64,000 nt of DNA, from NCBI GenBank assembly GCA_963693365.1, contig CAVNZM010000016.1:5580001-5644000 (forward strand), read 5' to 3'. Positions 30,924 to 59,510 of this stretch are shown one piece after another. This stretch comes from Amoebidium appalachense. Taxonomy: Eukaryota > Ichthyosporea. Both the position numbers and the translations under genes were made by a program. Every line of letters starts with the position of its first letter. The stretch's first letter is position 1. The notes below the pieces were generated by a model. The model was not told the DNA's origin. It ran no database searches and saw only the letters and a program-made list of their open reading frames with translations.

Positions 30924-32194
30924 GGGGGAGGGGAGATGGGGAGGGTGCCAGCGCCCGGGGGTCAAGCACGCCCACCAAATCCCTCCCCCCGGGCCTCCCA
31001 CTCAGATAAAGCACAACACATGTACACAAAACACAAACACGCACTCACACGCACGTGGATCCCTTGAGGGAGGCAGAGAAAGTGTCACGTATTCGTAAAC
31101 ACTGGCGGCGTTTGAGACGGTGGTAGAAACCAATTAGAGCTCAACATTAAAACAGCCGATAAAAACAGAACATGCGCAGAAGTCACAGTTGGCAAGCGAG
31201 ATTTCATAGGCAGGCAAGTTACATGTGGGTAATCTGTGCATGTGTGCGCGTGAGTGTGTGTTTGTGTTTCGTGAGAGCGTTTGTGTGTGTATGTTTTTGG
31301 GGGGGGGGGGGGGGATATCGTCAAACTCGGAAGGCTTAGGCACATTCGACTCAAGACATCGCAACTGCACCGCGGCATACTATTTATAATAGTGTGCCTA
31401 TATCATGAATTGTAATAATTGTAAATTTTTAGTTCACAACAGTCAAATAGATACGTCATTGTTGAACCAATCGGGACACACCTTTAATATTTTATGCAGC
31501 GTTAACATGCATGACAGCCAGCCTCTAGTTAGCTGCACACTAACTTGAATCATTCCTATACACATTTGAACTCTGCGCCAAATCTCACGCCAAAGGTTCA
31601 AATCAAACCAAAATAAACCCGGTACGACCAAACCCTGAAAATCGCATTGCCAATATATTCAACGGATGAATTTTGGGCAGATTTTGCGCCCAATAATAGC
31701 CTCTGCAACATAAAACATATCGCTAGACATTCGCCTATATAAACACACACACACGGGGTACAGGTGAACGTAAAACCATATTCTTTCACCATGCCCACAC
31801 AAAAACAACCCCCCCTCCCCCCGACCGAAACTGTTCGTCAATCATTCGCCGATCCGAAATATTATACCATATATGGGTATCACTGTTGCACAACTATCTA
31901 TCAGTAGCATCATTTTTTATAAGCATTCACCAAATCGACACATTCAATCAAAACCTCACTACACAACAAGAACTGCCCCCCCCCCCCCCCCCCCCCCCCC
32001 CAAACACACACACAGCCTACTTCCCCGAAGCTCACCTCCACTCTCTTAATTTCCGCCACACCCATGCATCCCATCACATACAAAAAAAACAAAAGAACAG
32101 CGTAAAAGCCCCCCCCCCCCCCCCCAAAAAAAACAAACAAAAAAAAACAAAAAAAAACAAAAACAAAAAAAACATACACACACACACAGTATCC
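29281..32194. other. Intergenic region between convergent DHRS7B and bZIP genes
   Basis: The two genes converge here. It holds a C run at 29531-29560 followed by an A-rich stretch and (CA)n at 29594-29664, AT-rich ordinary sequence at 29700-30230, a 30303-30470 minisatellite, (GT)n then G-rich sequence at 30835-30942, and a second ordinary block at 31030-31970. C runs lie at about 31977-32000 and 32109-32125. No coding region recognised. Confidence 0.7.
30303..30470. repeat. Higher-order (CA)n minisatellite
   Basis: CA arrays are interrupted at regular spacing by CTTGCGCATGCACAC or CTTGTGCATGCACACGC. Four to five units of roughly 45-50 bp alternate between the two interruption types. Confidence 0.8.
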
Positions 32195-34168
32195 CTACTC
32201 GTCGTGTCTCTCCGTCGTATGTTCTTCCACAACGTGCTCGGCCTCAGAAACCACCTCTCCCGCACCTTCCCCACCCTCCTCCCCATGCATCTCCACCACC
32301 ATCATGCCCGGATCTTCCTGCCCCCCTCCTTCGATTTGCTCATGTGCGTCTCCCACCTCATCATCCCCCACCACCTCCTCTCCCCCCTCCACGACAACGT
32401 TCTCCGCCTCTCCCACCCCCACCCCCTCCGCCCGTGTTTCAGTCTGCTCGCGCGTATCCAATGGTACCAGCGCCACCATCGCCGTGCCCATCCCCAATGG
32501 CGCATGCGCGCCCATGTGTGTTTTTCCCGCTTGGTCAACAATGTTGATGTTGGGAGGCATCCCCTTCCCACCCATCTTTGATGTCGCCAATAAGGACATG
32601 CCATGCGGTCCGGGGGTTATGCCCAAGAGTTGTGTACCGGGAGGTGGGGGAACGCCCATCATGCGCAATGGCGGCGGAGGTAGATGTGACCTGTGCGGTT
32701 TTGTATCGGCGTACACATGGCCCGTATGTGGATCGACGACCGTGGATGAAGGAATGGTCTGATGCGAGCAGTGTGCACATGTCACATTCGGCACCCCAGG
32801 CGTTCTATTGGCCGTCGCTGGGGCGGTGGCGGTGAATCGGGTCGCTCCGTCACCCGTTAGCTGCCCGCGAAGAACATTATTCTCCCCCTGTAGCGTCGCG
32901 ATTCTGAGCTCCGCATCTTCGAGCAACTTGCGCAATCTGTCGTTCTCCACCTCCAAGTCCTTCATTTTCTGTTTTTTCTTCTGCCGGTGTGCCAGCTGGT
33001 GCCGTTTATTCTGTTCCTTCTTGTGCGCCTCCCATTCAGTAATCTGCGCCGGATCCGTCAACGATTTAGGGGGCATGCGTTTCCATTTAACCCCGTTAGG
33101 ATCATCATCCCCACCCGACATCACTTCCCTCTCCGTAGCATCTCCCTGCTTCTGCCCCTCGCTCTGCGCCTGCTCTGATGCCACTGTGGACGTCGAAACG
33201 CTGGGTGCGGGTGAGGGCGAGGGTGTTGCTTGCACCGGCGTTTTAATCGGATTCACCTGTACCGGATTAATCGGATTAAACGGGGGGTAAGGCCCAGGAG
33301 CAGGCATTATTCCTTTGGTACCCGCTTGCCTGGGGTGCGTTCCGGCCATTGGCATGATTGGAAGTGCAATTGCGACCATTCCGGGGGGCGGAATCATAGG
33401 AAACCGCGGTTGCCTATTACCTTTGTCAGAATCTCCCCTTTTTGCCCCCCTTGGTGCGAGATAGGACTTGGGCATGGGTGGGGGAGGGTGGAAAAACTGG
33501 CGTGGCATGTGTGGCAGAGGAATAGACTGGGGAATAAATTGGGGTCGGGGGACAACTAGTGGGGGGAGAGCCGCAGATTCGTGCGGAGGTTTTGGTGTCT
33601 CATCTACGGTTCGTGGCTCTTCTACGGGTTCCGTTTCAGTCATCTGTGTGGTATTTTCTTCCGTTTCCACTTCCGTCCCACTTTCACCATGCGTGCCATT
33701 CCTTCCTTTCATCTCTCCTCCGTCCACACCTTCCAAATGCTGGCCGTCATTTTGCACGTCGTGTGTCGATTCTGAAAGCGGCGCCAAACCTTCAATGTGC
33801 CCGTGCACGGTTACGTGTGTGTGTGTGTCCGTGTTGTCCTGTGTCTCCCCTCCTGCCTCTCCCCCTACAGCCTCCATCGCCGATAACTCGCTCAAATAGG
33901 ACTCGTGAAAGCGGAGAGGCATGGGCGGTGGTGGAGTGATGTCTTCCTCCAAACCCCTGCGCCCTGCCTTTACGGATCTAGCTGCTTTGCGAACACGACT
34001 CGTAGACGAAAGACTAGGGGGGTCTCTAGTTGTGGTTGTTCCTTTTGGGTTTAACTTTCTTCGTTTGACCCTCCCTCCCTCACCCTCCCCGGAGCTGTCC
34101 GAGTGTGTTTGCGTCATGTTTTCTGTGTTACTAATTTCACTCTGTGTGTCCATGCCCTTTTTCCCCAT
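32195..34168 (-). CDS. bZIP-type transcription factor, intronless
   Basis: A single open frame of 657 codons starts at ATG 34168 and ends at 32195. The basic region centres on Asn387 and Arg395, giving the bZIP N-x7-R signature (NKRHQLAHR), followed by a basic run and then a leucine zipper (LEVENDRLRKLLEDAE..., hydrophobic heptads to about residue 425). The usual Ala-Ala after the Asn is His-Gln here, so DNA contacts may be atypical. The N-terminal third is acidic and Ser/Thr-rich with KRRK and RKAARSVKAGRR basic patches. About 200-330 is proline-rich, and the last 70 residues are strongly acidic, as in activation domains. Inference: sequence-specific nuclear DNA-binding protein. It is divergent from the stress-protein gene and, unlike its neighbours, has no intron. 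Confidence 0.85.
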   Translation of the reverse strand: MGKKGMDTQSEISNTENMTQTHSDSSGEGEGGRVKRRKLNPKGTTTTRDPPSLSSTSRVRKAARSVKAGRRGLEEDITPPPPMPLRFHESYLSELSAMEAVGGEAGGETQDNTDTHTHVTVHGHIEGLAPLSESTHDVQNDGQHLEGVDGGEMKGRNGTHGESGTEVETEENTTQMTETEPVEEPRTVDETPKPPHESAALPPLVVPRPQFIPQSIPLPHMPRQFFHPPPPMPKSYLAPRGAKRGDSDKGNRQPRFPMIPPPGMVAIALPIMPMAGTHPRQAGTKGIMPAPGPYPPFNPINPVQVNPIKTPVQATPSPSPAPSVSTSTVASEQAQSEGQKQGDATEREVMSGGDDDPNGVKWKRMPPKSLTDPAQITEWEAHKKEQNKRHQLAHRQKKKQKMKDLEVENDRLRKLLEDAELRIATLQGENNVLRGQLTGDGATRFTATAPATANRTPGVPNVTCAHCSHQTIPSSTVVDPHTGHVYADTKPHRSHLPPPPLRMMGVPPPPGTQLLGITPGPHGMSLLATSKMGGKGMPPNINIVDQAGKTHMGAHAPLGMGTAMVALVPLDTREQTETRAEGVGVGEAENVVVEGGEEVVGDDEVGDAHEQIEGGGQEDPGMMVVEMHGEEGGEGAGEVVSEAEHVVEEHTTERHDE

Positions 34169-35157
34169 AAGTACGTCTACCCCAGATATGGTTTTTAGAT
34201 CTAAACCAAGCCTCTAGCCAAACCCCGTCAAAAGAAAACTAAAAAAAAAGCACGGTAGAATGTGCTGCCCCTAGCCACGCCGTTGCATGAATGACTAGAG
34301 AACTATCACAACTTAGAAAGCCCCACGAGAAGTAATCTACACTACACCCGTGTGTACCCTTTTTACCCAACACCACAAAGCCAAGCACGAAGGGCTTTGG
34401 CGGGAACCTGGAAAACTCGGAAAAAACGAAAAAAGGAAAAACGGTCACATCCAACCGGCAAAGGGCAAAAGTGCCTGGTGCAAGACTTGTGTAGGTCTTT
34501 GTCAGCCTGCCGTAATCGGATCGCGCGTAATCTGATTGGGAAAAAGTTCGAGAAGGGTAAGAAAAACATCTAAACAACAGTTCAGTTTTTGTTTCATATG
34601 TAGAATGTGCCATGAAAAAATACATGTGCATTACTACATTTACACAACAAAAACACACTGATAGTACCCTATATTATGTAGATGGCTATAATGCATTCTT
34701 CTAGGCAACGCGCTAGCCTGTGCTGTACCAGATATGGTGTTGTTCCGCCGACGGCGGAACAGTCAGGGCGTTTACCGCGCTCTGAATCGGCTTATAATTA
34801 CCCTTGCTTGATTGGGCCACACTCGAGCCGGACCTCTCTCGTCTGAGCTTCTCAGGTGACTTTTTGATTGCGCAAACATCCTGCTGGAAACTGCTATCAC
34901 GCAACCGGCGGCTCACAAAACTAACTTAGTTTTTGCTGTCAGTTGGAAACTTTGCTTGGAAGAAGTGAAAGAGAGCAGAAGTGCTGGTTTATTTAAGCGG
35001 TTCGCATTGTAACAAAAAGAAATCAAGTCTGTTTCAAAACACTGCCTTGAGGCTTAATAGCAGGACATCTGCAATCAAGGAACGGAAGAGGGCTTTGTTG
35101 CGTACGAGATCTGACAATTCCATCGCCGTCGAGTGCGAGGATTTATGAAACGGCACC
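34169..35157. promoter_or_regulatory. Divergent intergenic region between the bZIP and stress-protein genes
   Basis: A 989-bp region with almost no simple repeats, unusual for this window, probably carrying both promoters. A TTTATTTAAG TATA-like motif at 34988-34997 lies about 160 bp before the stress-protein start. A 9-bp stem (GTTCCGCCG / CGGCGGAAC) lies at 34742-34760. Confidence 0.5.
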
Positions 35158-39759
<4,602 letters not shown>

Positions 39760-40023
39760 CAAAATTTCGTCATGGACCTCCCCTCCCCCGGACACCTACT
39801 TCGGAAAATTTTCTGCCTGTGAAACCGCACGCGTTTTTCGCTATTTCGCAGGAATATTTGACTCAGTAGGAAATCTCCCCATCATATGAACCGAGGTTGG
39901 GACTAATCGGGTTTTTTAGAATGAGTATTTTCAATTTGGGGACCTGGGTTTGATTGCTGAATAGCCATTGTTGTATTGCTGAGATAGGACTGACTGTTTA
40001 CACGACATTGTATAGTAGTTGTC

Positions 40024-40107
40024 GATTTTTTTTCTTTTCTCTATGGCCTGATCACGTGCCAATATGATTTTTTTTCTTTTCTCTATGGCCTGATCACGTG
40101 CCAATAT
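40024..40107. repeat. Perfect 42-bp tandem duplication
   Basis: 40024-40065 and 40066-40107 are identical (GATTTTTTTTCTTTTCTC ... CACGTGCCAATAT). It is a very recent duplication or an assembly effect. Confidence 0.9.
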
Positions 40108-40722
40108 GCTGATAGTAATAATATTGGGTTGGGTGTATTGTTCTAGGCTAAGCCTTGTGGTTTATACTAATGTAAACTTATCCCAATTAGAATCCTTGTA
40201 AACCTATAAGCACGGGTGGCCCAGTATGTAGATATGTATTTTATAAAAACGAATTTGATTGGATAGTCCCTTCTACAGATTACAGATATCTCCATATATC
40301 CTGGGGTGGATCAGCTGAGCGGCTGTAAATTTGTGATAAATTGCCACATGTCCACCTGTGTATACTTTGACGTGCATTACGATCCTGCGCATGCGAAGGC
40401 CACATGTTGCATGAGAGCTACCTCCCCCCCCCCCCCCCCCCCCCCCCCCCTGCGCCCCAGGGGCCAATACCCGCACCCCAGCTCTTCTCCTTCGGCCCCC
40501 TCACGATTCACCGCCCCGCGCCCTGGCCCCACCCACGCTCTCGAGATCATGATTTGGGCTTCTTCTTACAACTTGTATTATTCAATAGCTTTTGTCTTCG
40601 AACATTACAAATCCTATATCGAGATTGAGCCTCCGTGGTCGGAATTATAGCTCGCTTAACTTTCGCCATGCCTCCCCCCCCCCCCCCCCCCCCCACACAC
40701 ACACGCACACACACGTGCACAT

Positions 40723-40755
<33 letters not shown>

Positions 40756-41106
40756 AAAATCTTACCTCATTGAGCTAGACCGGCATACCACCCACCCAGG
40801 CCCACCTTGGGCCACCACGTGACATGCATGTATGGTATTCAGCCACACCGTGACCCACCCCATGCCTGAGTGTGTTATTGATTCAGGTGAGTCGAGGTGC
40901 CTGCGCTGTACGTGTTGTAAGGCAGCCTTTCCGTTCAAATAGCACTATTACTCAGTGTACAGCAAGGTAGCTCTGTAACCATGGGCATATTTAATGTAGG
41001 AGGCACTAGGCCTAGTTATATTCAAACCGTACATATGCATGTGCATAAATAGGAGTGCATGCTTATGATGTTTGTGTAAATTCGAAACATCACTCTCACA
41101 GTGGTA

Positions 41107-41154
41107 TGACGTCAGTGGGTGGTCTACGTGCATTCGATAGACTACCTATAAATA
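41107..41154 (+). promoter_or_regulatory. CRE and TATA-like pair upstream of PRPF4B
   Basis: TGACGTCA (41107-41114) is a perfect cAMP-response-element palindrome. TATAAATA (41147-41154) lies 133 bp before the PRPF4B start codon. CRE palindromes are bound by bZIP proteins. Whether the bZIP encoded at 32195-34168 acts here is untested. Confidence 0.45.
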
Positions 41155-41286
41155 ATTTTTGAAGGGCCTTACGTAATCACTCCAGTTCCAGTTCGCTCTT
41201 CAAGCCTTCAGCTGGCCAGGCACCAGCTGAGGCTACGTGCACAGAAAAGACACTTTGGGAGCAGAAAAATTGCTTAGAAAAACGCC

Positions 41287-52464
<11,178 letters not shown>

Positions 52465-53616
52465 TGTGTAATGCCTTGTTGATGAGGGTGAAATAGCTGC
52501 AGGCTTTTGATTCAGAAGGATTCAAGTTGTGGTACGAGGCATATTAGGAGAGGCATTTTGTTTGAAGAAAAACCGTGATGCACGGGTTGATCGTATTGCT
52601 GTGGATTGAGAGGGGAGGTGGGGAGGGGGGGGGGGGGGGGGGGGGAGGACTAGCGAGTCTACGATGCATTTCTTGGTGGAGCTCCCTTGAATCCTCCCCC
52701 ACTCTCACCTTTAGGTATCCATGTGCTACATTGTGCCATGTACCTCGATATATTGATTTATTTTCAGAGTGGGTTTAAAGAGAAGGAGCAGAGCTCTTTT
52801 TGTACATACATACATGATAGCTTTTTTTGCTCAAGCTACCGGCGACAAGGAGGTTACTTGTGAGTATATCAGCTGGAACGCTTAGACCAGTAAACACGGT
52901 TCACTCAAAGCAAAAACGTGAGCATCGATGTTCAGTCGAAGCCAAAGCATGAGAATCTTATGTGTGGGTGCGTGTGAACTGTGAGGACGTGCCGTATACG
53001 TAACCGTTTCAATTCTGTGCGGATGGAAACCAGAGTGGAAACTATGCCACTCACATTAGGAGTAGTATAAAATTCTTCAATGTTATAATAGGAGTAGAAT
53101 TAAATTATTCAATATTAGGAAAGAGAAAAATGAGAAGAACAGTTTTAAAGAGTACAATTAAATCATTCAATAGTAGGAAAGAGTAAAGATGCTTATTTTC
53201 GACAAATCATAAAGATATAAGAATGATCTCACTTTGTTTGCTGTACATGCCCAGTAAATGCCCAGTAATCAGAGAACTGGGCAAATGCCCAGTAATCAGA
53301 GAGATGGAAGTTGCATCAGGTAGCTATCGGTTTTTTTTTGTTTTGTTTTTTTCCTTGTCTTTTTCTTTTTTTTTTCCTGGGGGGAGGGGGGGGGGGGGGG
53401 GCGGGAGAGGTGGAAAGGAGGGGGAGGGGAGGAAATTGGGGGGGGGATCATGGAGGGGAGAGGGGGGAGGGGGGTGTTTTGACAACGAAGTACACATTCA
53501 TAAGCATCGCCACTAGGTATACCGGACAACTGAGTGCAGATGCAGAGTATGTATACAAACCACACAAAGCGTATATATGATAAGCATAGGAGCCTATCCA
53601 CTTCCGCGCGCGGTGT

Positions 53617-53659
<43 letters not shown>

Positions 53660-54092
53660 TGATCTTAGAAGAGATCGTCCATACTCGAGTTGGCCGAAAC
53701 AACTTGATGGCTGCAGTGGTTGGCTAAGTTCAGCAGGTGTGACGTTAAACTTAGATAGTGTTCTGTACATGTTCCGGTTGGAAAAGTGTGTTATGTATAT
53801 TGAAGTTGTTGCTTGCAAGGGTGCAATCATTATGGCGGCAGCACCAGGCAGCACGAATCAAAAAACGTGCTACACGATGTCTTATTATATTTCCTCCCTC
53901 CAGAGTCTCCCAACTTCGAGCTCCCCAGCTTTATCCCTCTGTTAATCTCAAGATTCTCTCCCCCTCTCTCGAGGCTCCCCTGCTATTTAGTAGAGATATC
54001 TGCCTCCATCCGAATCCCTCTCTACATCTCTCTCTCGCTCTCAGAATGAATTCTATCCCATCTCTCTCCCTCTCCCCCCCACTCTCTCCCAA

Positions 54093-54133
<41 letters not shown>

Positions 54134-54134
54134 C

Positions 54135-54188
<54 letters not shown>

Positions 54189-56177
54189 TCCCCCCCCACC
54201 CGCTCCCCCTCCCGCCCCTTAGCCCCACCCCCCCCTTGCTTCTCTCCCTCTGTCTCTCTCTCTCTCCCTCCCCCCCCCCCCCCCCCCCCTCCCTCCCTCT
54301 CTCTTTCTCTCTCTCGCCCTCCCTCCCTCCTCTCCCTTCCCGTCTCCCCCCCTCCAATAAGGCTCTCTCTCCTCCCCCATCATCTTTCTCACTATTCTCC
54401 CTCTATCCCCGGTCCTCTGCCCCATTCCGTTTCCCCACTTTTTACGAAAATAGAGAGAGAGAGCAGCTGACTCATGCGAAGGGTCACGGGCCGGTGCATG
54501 TGTTCAGGAAAGTTCACCACTGCTGGAGGGCTGCACATGTGTGGGTCACGTTACCGACGCATCCGATTGGCCGGACGCTAACTGTTTGTTATTGTTTCTG
54601 GGCTGCTGGCCCTGCAAAAATTTGTTTATCAAAATGATAACATGGGAAACACTTATTTCTTCAAGTTTACATGTGATCCTTTAGACATATGTACAAGTTA
54701 TGATTTATGTTTGTTTTTTGGCTCGGTTTTAAATTGGGAGTAATAATGGAGCACGCGTTGATAATCTACTCAGTGTTTGGCCCTCATTGCTGAGGCACAT
54801 GGGCGGTTTATGTTATCACCCCATGATCACGCAAACATTGCCAATAAAACAAAACCCTTTTAAAGTATATCTTGGAAATATCCATTCTCAACGGTCTCAA
54901 TGATTTATAATATAGCTTGACTTAGGCGAGCTCACGACGGTAACAGTGCTCTGTCCCGATAAGAAGATCTGGTAGAAAAATTTGTTAAGCAATTTACTTG
55001 ATTTTCAGCACTTCAAGGTCAAGTTAAGGCACATGCCACTTGTAGAGGGTTTGGCGCGGGTCGCCGGGCGGTTACCTGCAGGTTGGGATAGCTCAAATTT
55101 GCAAACAGAACACCTGTAAATTCCAGTTATATACAAACGTGACAAAACTATTTACATGAGTCGAAGCATCACACGAATCATTATGCTAAAGTGCAATAAA
55201 ATATATCGATACCAATAGACAACTGTTTCACAATTTCATGCCACGAGTCGTCTGATTATTCTCTACAAGTAGGCATTGTATTGGTTTGCACTGAAATGTA
55301 CAGCTGAGGCAACTGCGAGGTTGCACATTTTCACGCGAACTCTATGCTAGTCGGATCCTATTGGTGATAAATCACACGTTTATACGAGTGACCTGTAAAC
55401 TGTCCTGTTTATACATATGTGTGATACACCACCAATCGTTGAAAGCATTGGGAATTTAGAATTTTTTGGACGCTGTCACTTAGGAAGTGCGCAATAATTT
55501 TGGCATCTTTATTTCAATTCGCCATTACAGAACAATAAAAGCACTTTAGATTGCTTTTTCTCTTTGAAAACGTTGTTTTCCTCATACATAAGAAACTGTC
55601 GTTACCAAAATGTGTGTAATGTGAACGGAACCGTCCCTTGGCGCTGAAATGCTGACGCAGGCAGAAGCCAATCATTATGCGCCTATCTGACCTTCCCAGA
55701 TGCCGCCATGTTGAATCACGTGCCCACATCTGTCGTTCAGCGATTTTGCTGTGTATTTTTTTTAAAGCGTGGCGTGCGAACCGACACAGAATTCGGTGTT
55801 GCGTGGGTTCGGTTGTAGGTAGCGGCGGGGTGGTATACGTGAGAGAAGAGGTAGCTTCTAAGGTTTTTTGGATGTGTTGGTTTGTGTGGAGTTATATGCT
55901 GGTTAGTTTTTGCCGCTAACAATTGAAAAGTGTGCCACTGGCCATCCTTAGGTTGGTGTGTCGGTTTTAACTAATTTCGGCATTTTAACATCTTGTCACC
56001 TTTTCTTGCGTTTATCCGCCGTTGTCTTGACTCCGCACCCCCACCCGCACACCAAGTCATCACGCCAACTGCTTGGTGATAGTCGTTCTCATACCGTACC
56101 TAGTCCCAACTGAACCTATATAGTCCTCCGGTTAATTTTCAAGGCTTGTTCGATAGAGGCAGTGTCAAAGTTAAAGA
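52465..56177. other. Intergenic region between PRPF4B and the PAP2 gene
   Basis: G run at 52626-52645. Degenerate AT-rich repeats lie at 53050-53200 and a TGCCCAGTAATCAGAGA repeat at 53246-53310. A minus-strand dispersed-repeat copy is at 53476-53597, a G run of about 40 at 53618-53659, and pyrimidine-rich (CT)n/C tracts at 53890-54430. 54430-56177 is ordinary sequence. A GCCGCCATGTTG motif (YY1-like) and a CACGTG E-box lie at 55698-55722. No coding region recognised. Confidence 0.65.
53476..53597 (-). repeat. Dispersed repeat, antisense copy
   Basis: Read on the minus strand it gives GGATAGGCTCCTATGCTTAT through GAATGTGTACTTCGTTGTC, then a C-rich tract (G-rich on +). It contains an insertion relative to the consensus. 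Intergenic. Confidence 0.75.
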
Positions 56178-57912
56178 ATGGCAGGGACAACAACCAAGTT
56201 GAAAAAGGGACTCCGTTCCCCTCGCTCCACTAGTCCTGGGAGGCAGCTGAGCTTTACTGGTGAGTGTGAAAGGACGTGTGTGTGTGGCTGCATGTGTTAA
56301 CCTATTTATTTAAATTTGGCGCTTGGAGATGTAAGGTTGAAAGTAACATGTTGCATCTTTGTGGTGCAAAGTTGCTTATCTCTTTGTAAGAGGTTGTATC
56401 TTAGGTATGTGTGTGAACGGTTTCAGGGGAGTGAGGTATGACGACAACGTTTTAACTGTCGGTGCATGACGGGCTGTTTTACTTTTGGTGTTTTTCAATT
56501 TTTGCTTTGAGGCTGGGGGGGGGGGAGGGGAAAGAGAGGGGGGAGGGTAAGGGGAAGCTAGATAGGCTTTTTTTTTTCATATTGTTATGACAGCTCGCCC
56601 AGACAGAAGTGCTATTGTAGAGCACAAACATGACATCAGGTTCCTAGGTCACTTTCATTGTGCACACACACCGTTTACTACTATAAGAATCACCTGCCCT
56701 TACTCCACCATAAGAGAACATGCGTACAGTGGGAGCCCCCCCCCTGCACACATATTTTCTTATGGTGGAGCAAGGTACCAACGTCTTGTGTCTCTGTGCT
56801 CTTGCCGTCCTTGGATACCGAAGCATGTGGATGGCTACTATTTTCTTTAATATTTGGCTACATATGCCCTCCTACCCCCCCCCCCCCCTCTTCCCCCGGC
56901 CCGCTCCCCCGTGTTCTACTTGGCTTTCTCATGGCATTGGCAATAAGCCGGGGGGAGGGGGGGGGGGGGGGAGGGGGAAGATGGGTGGGTTGGGGGGCCA
57001 GGGGAGAGGGGGGGGGGGGGGGGGGCGGGTACTGGACGTCCTTCTTTACGATAGTTCAGGGAGGATGAGGGGAAAGGTGTGATTCACTGAAGAGGACGGG
57101 CTGTAAAAATAAGCATGTGTGATGTGTATTATTATGTTGGGATATGGCCGTCGTTGCATAAAGACGAAATCCCCATGCTATTGTGTGTCAGTACATGTCC
57201 TCCTACCTAGTTCTCAAATCCTGCATTCTTTTAAACATGCAAACTGTTTGCACGTTTCAATAAAGATGTGTCATATGTTAGGGAGAGATAGAGAATGTGT
57301 GTGTGTGTGTGTGTGCGCGCGCGCGCGCGTGCGCGTGCGTGTGTGTGTGCGCGCGCGTGTGCGCGTGTGCGCTCGCGTTAGCTCATTTTCCGTTAGTCTT
57401 TTGCTCTTGCCCACAAAGCCAACTACCTTTTTCTCACACAGGCATGCTTCGCCTTTAATGCGTAACATTCTGCAGTATGCTGACACGTTTCTACTCTTTC
57501 AGCTAACACTTCCTTCCTTTGCGCCACACACACCTTCGAAACCCACCATACCCAACATTGTTAAGCATATTTGGCACCCCACACCACAAAACCAACCATA
57601 CTAACAAAGTGTATCTCAAAGCACACGTTATCTAAAATTTCCACAATAACAAACTATTGTCTTTTATTGCAGTTGGTGTAGACCTGTACCAGAGTCTAAA
57701 GCCCGTAGACCGTGTAATCCTGTCCTACCTCGTCATCACCACCCCACTCCTCTTCATTACCCCATCATGGAGGAGTGTTGTGTGGGACGGTTTCCTTATT
57801 CGTCTTCTTCTTGTTCCCACCACGCTGGCCCTGAGACACTTTTTGGCTACCCATCTCCCTGGAGGTAAGAAACATGTGTTTTTCGTGCCTTTTATTTTGG
57901 GTGGGTGGGTGG

Positions 57913-57943
<31 letters not shown>

Positions 57944-58023
57944 CGCGGGGGGAGGGGGAGAGAGGGAGGGGGGGGGGGGGGTTTGTTTTATGAGCATGTT
58001 TGTTGCGCATTATGTTTGGCTGC

Positions 58024-58054
<31 letters not shown>

Positions 58055-58312
58055 GCGGGCACGTGCGTGCGTGCGTGCGTGTGCGCGCGCGAATGTGTAC
58101 GTGGATGTGGTTGGATGTGCGCATGTGTTTTGCTTCGTGGGTGGGTGGATAAGTGGGTGGTCATGGTGTGCATGGGTGGTTTACTTAACCCTCCTCCCTC
58201 TCCGCTCCCTCTCTCTGCCTCTCTTTCTCTACCACGAGCAGCAGCGGCAGCACAGCAAATCCACACACACACACACACACAGACACACACGCGCACACTC
58301 GCACACTCACTT

Positions 58313-58362
<50 letters not shown>

Positions 58363-58715
58363 ATGCATATATGCATGCATGCCCATGCACGCACACCCCT
58401 GCGCACATGCACACGCATGAACACACAAACACACGTACACACACACTCAGCGGACGACCAATGTAAGCACCGAACATCTTTTGGCAGCAGACAAGTCACC
58501 CTAAACCCGTCACGGTTGGCGGCGTTTTGGCTCGACGTCTACCCTCTGATCACATGTGTGTATCTCTACTCAGAGGACGGAAAGGTGAGTGCAATAGTTT
58601 AATGAAGGGTTATGATATCAAAACTCTAATGAAACACAGTATCTTCCTCTCTTTCTCTCTCTCTCTCCCTGTGTATGTGTGTGTGTGTGTGTGTGTGGAC
58701 GGGTGTACGTTTGTT

Positions 58716-58789
<74 letters not shown>

Positions 58790-59192
58790 ACACCTGTGCA
58801 TGTGCGGATGTGTGCGCTTATTCGAGTGTTTTTTCACATATGCTCCCCAACTCTACAGGTGATCCAAAACCTGTACGGTGGGCTGTGGTTCATCGATGAG
58901 TTTTTGCACCAGATAGACTTCAACTGGTTTGGCGTCGATCCGAAAATCGGCATCGGCGCTCAGTTGAGATCGTGTGTATTCGTTCCTCCCCCCTCCCCTC
59001 CCCCCCCCCCCCCCCCTCCTCTCCCTCGTGGACACGAACACAGTCACACACACACACACATAAACAAATACATAAATACTCGTATGTATGCACACACGGA
59101 TACGCGAGCGTGTGCGCGGGCGCGCGACACACACACACACACACATGCCTTCACCTTTACCCCTTCACGTACGCAGGCACACCGGCGCGTAG

Positions 59193-59259
<67 letters not shown>

Positions 59260-59268
59260 GGCGCGTAG

Positions 59269-59347
<79 letters not shown>

Positions 59348-59475
59348 CACATGCACATGCACATGCACATGCACATGCACATGCACATGCACACATGCAC
59401 ACACACCGCATAGGGACATACCCATAGGATTTGTAGGCTTTTTCAGTTCTTATAACATGCTGCTATCCGTCCATC

Positions 59476-59510
<35 letters not shown>

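Larger units (their letters stand above)
39760..41286. other. Intergenic region between the stress-protein and PRPF4B genes
   Basis: Mostly ordinary sequence. It holds a perfect 42-bp tandem duplication (40024-40107), a C run at about 40424-40450 and a C run plus (CA)n at 40675-40754. The last 200 bp look like the PRPF4B promoter. No coding region recognised. Confidence 0.7.

Noticed and set aside
34239-34658. 139-codon minus-strand frame of ordinary composition upstream of the bZIP gene
   Set aside because: No recognisable motif, and it lies where the promoter or 5' UTR of the bZIP gene should be. Possibly chance.
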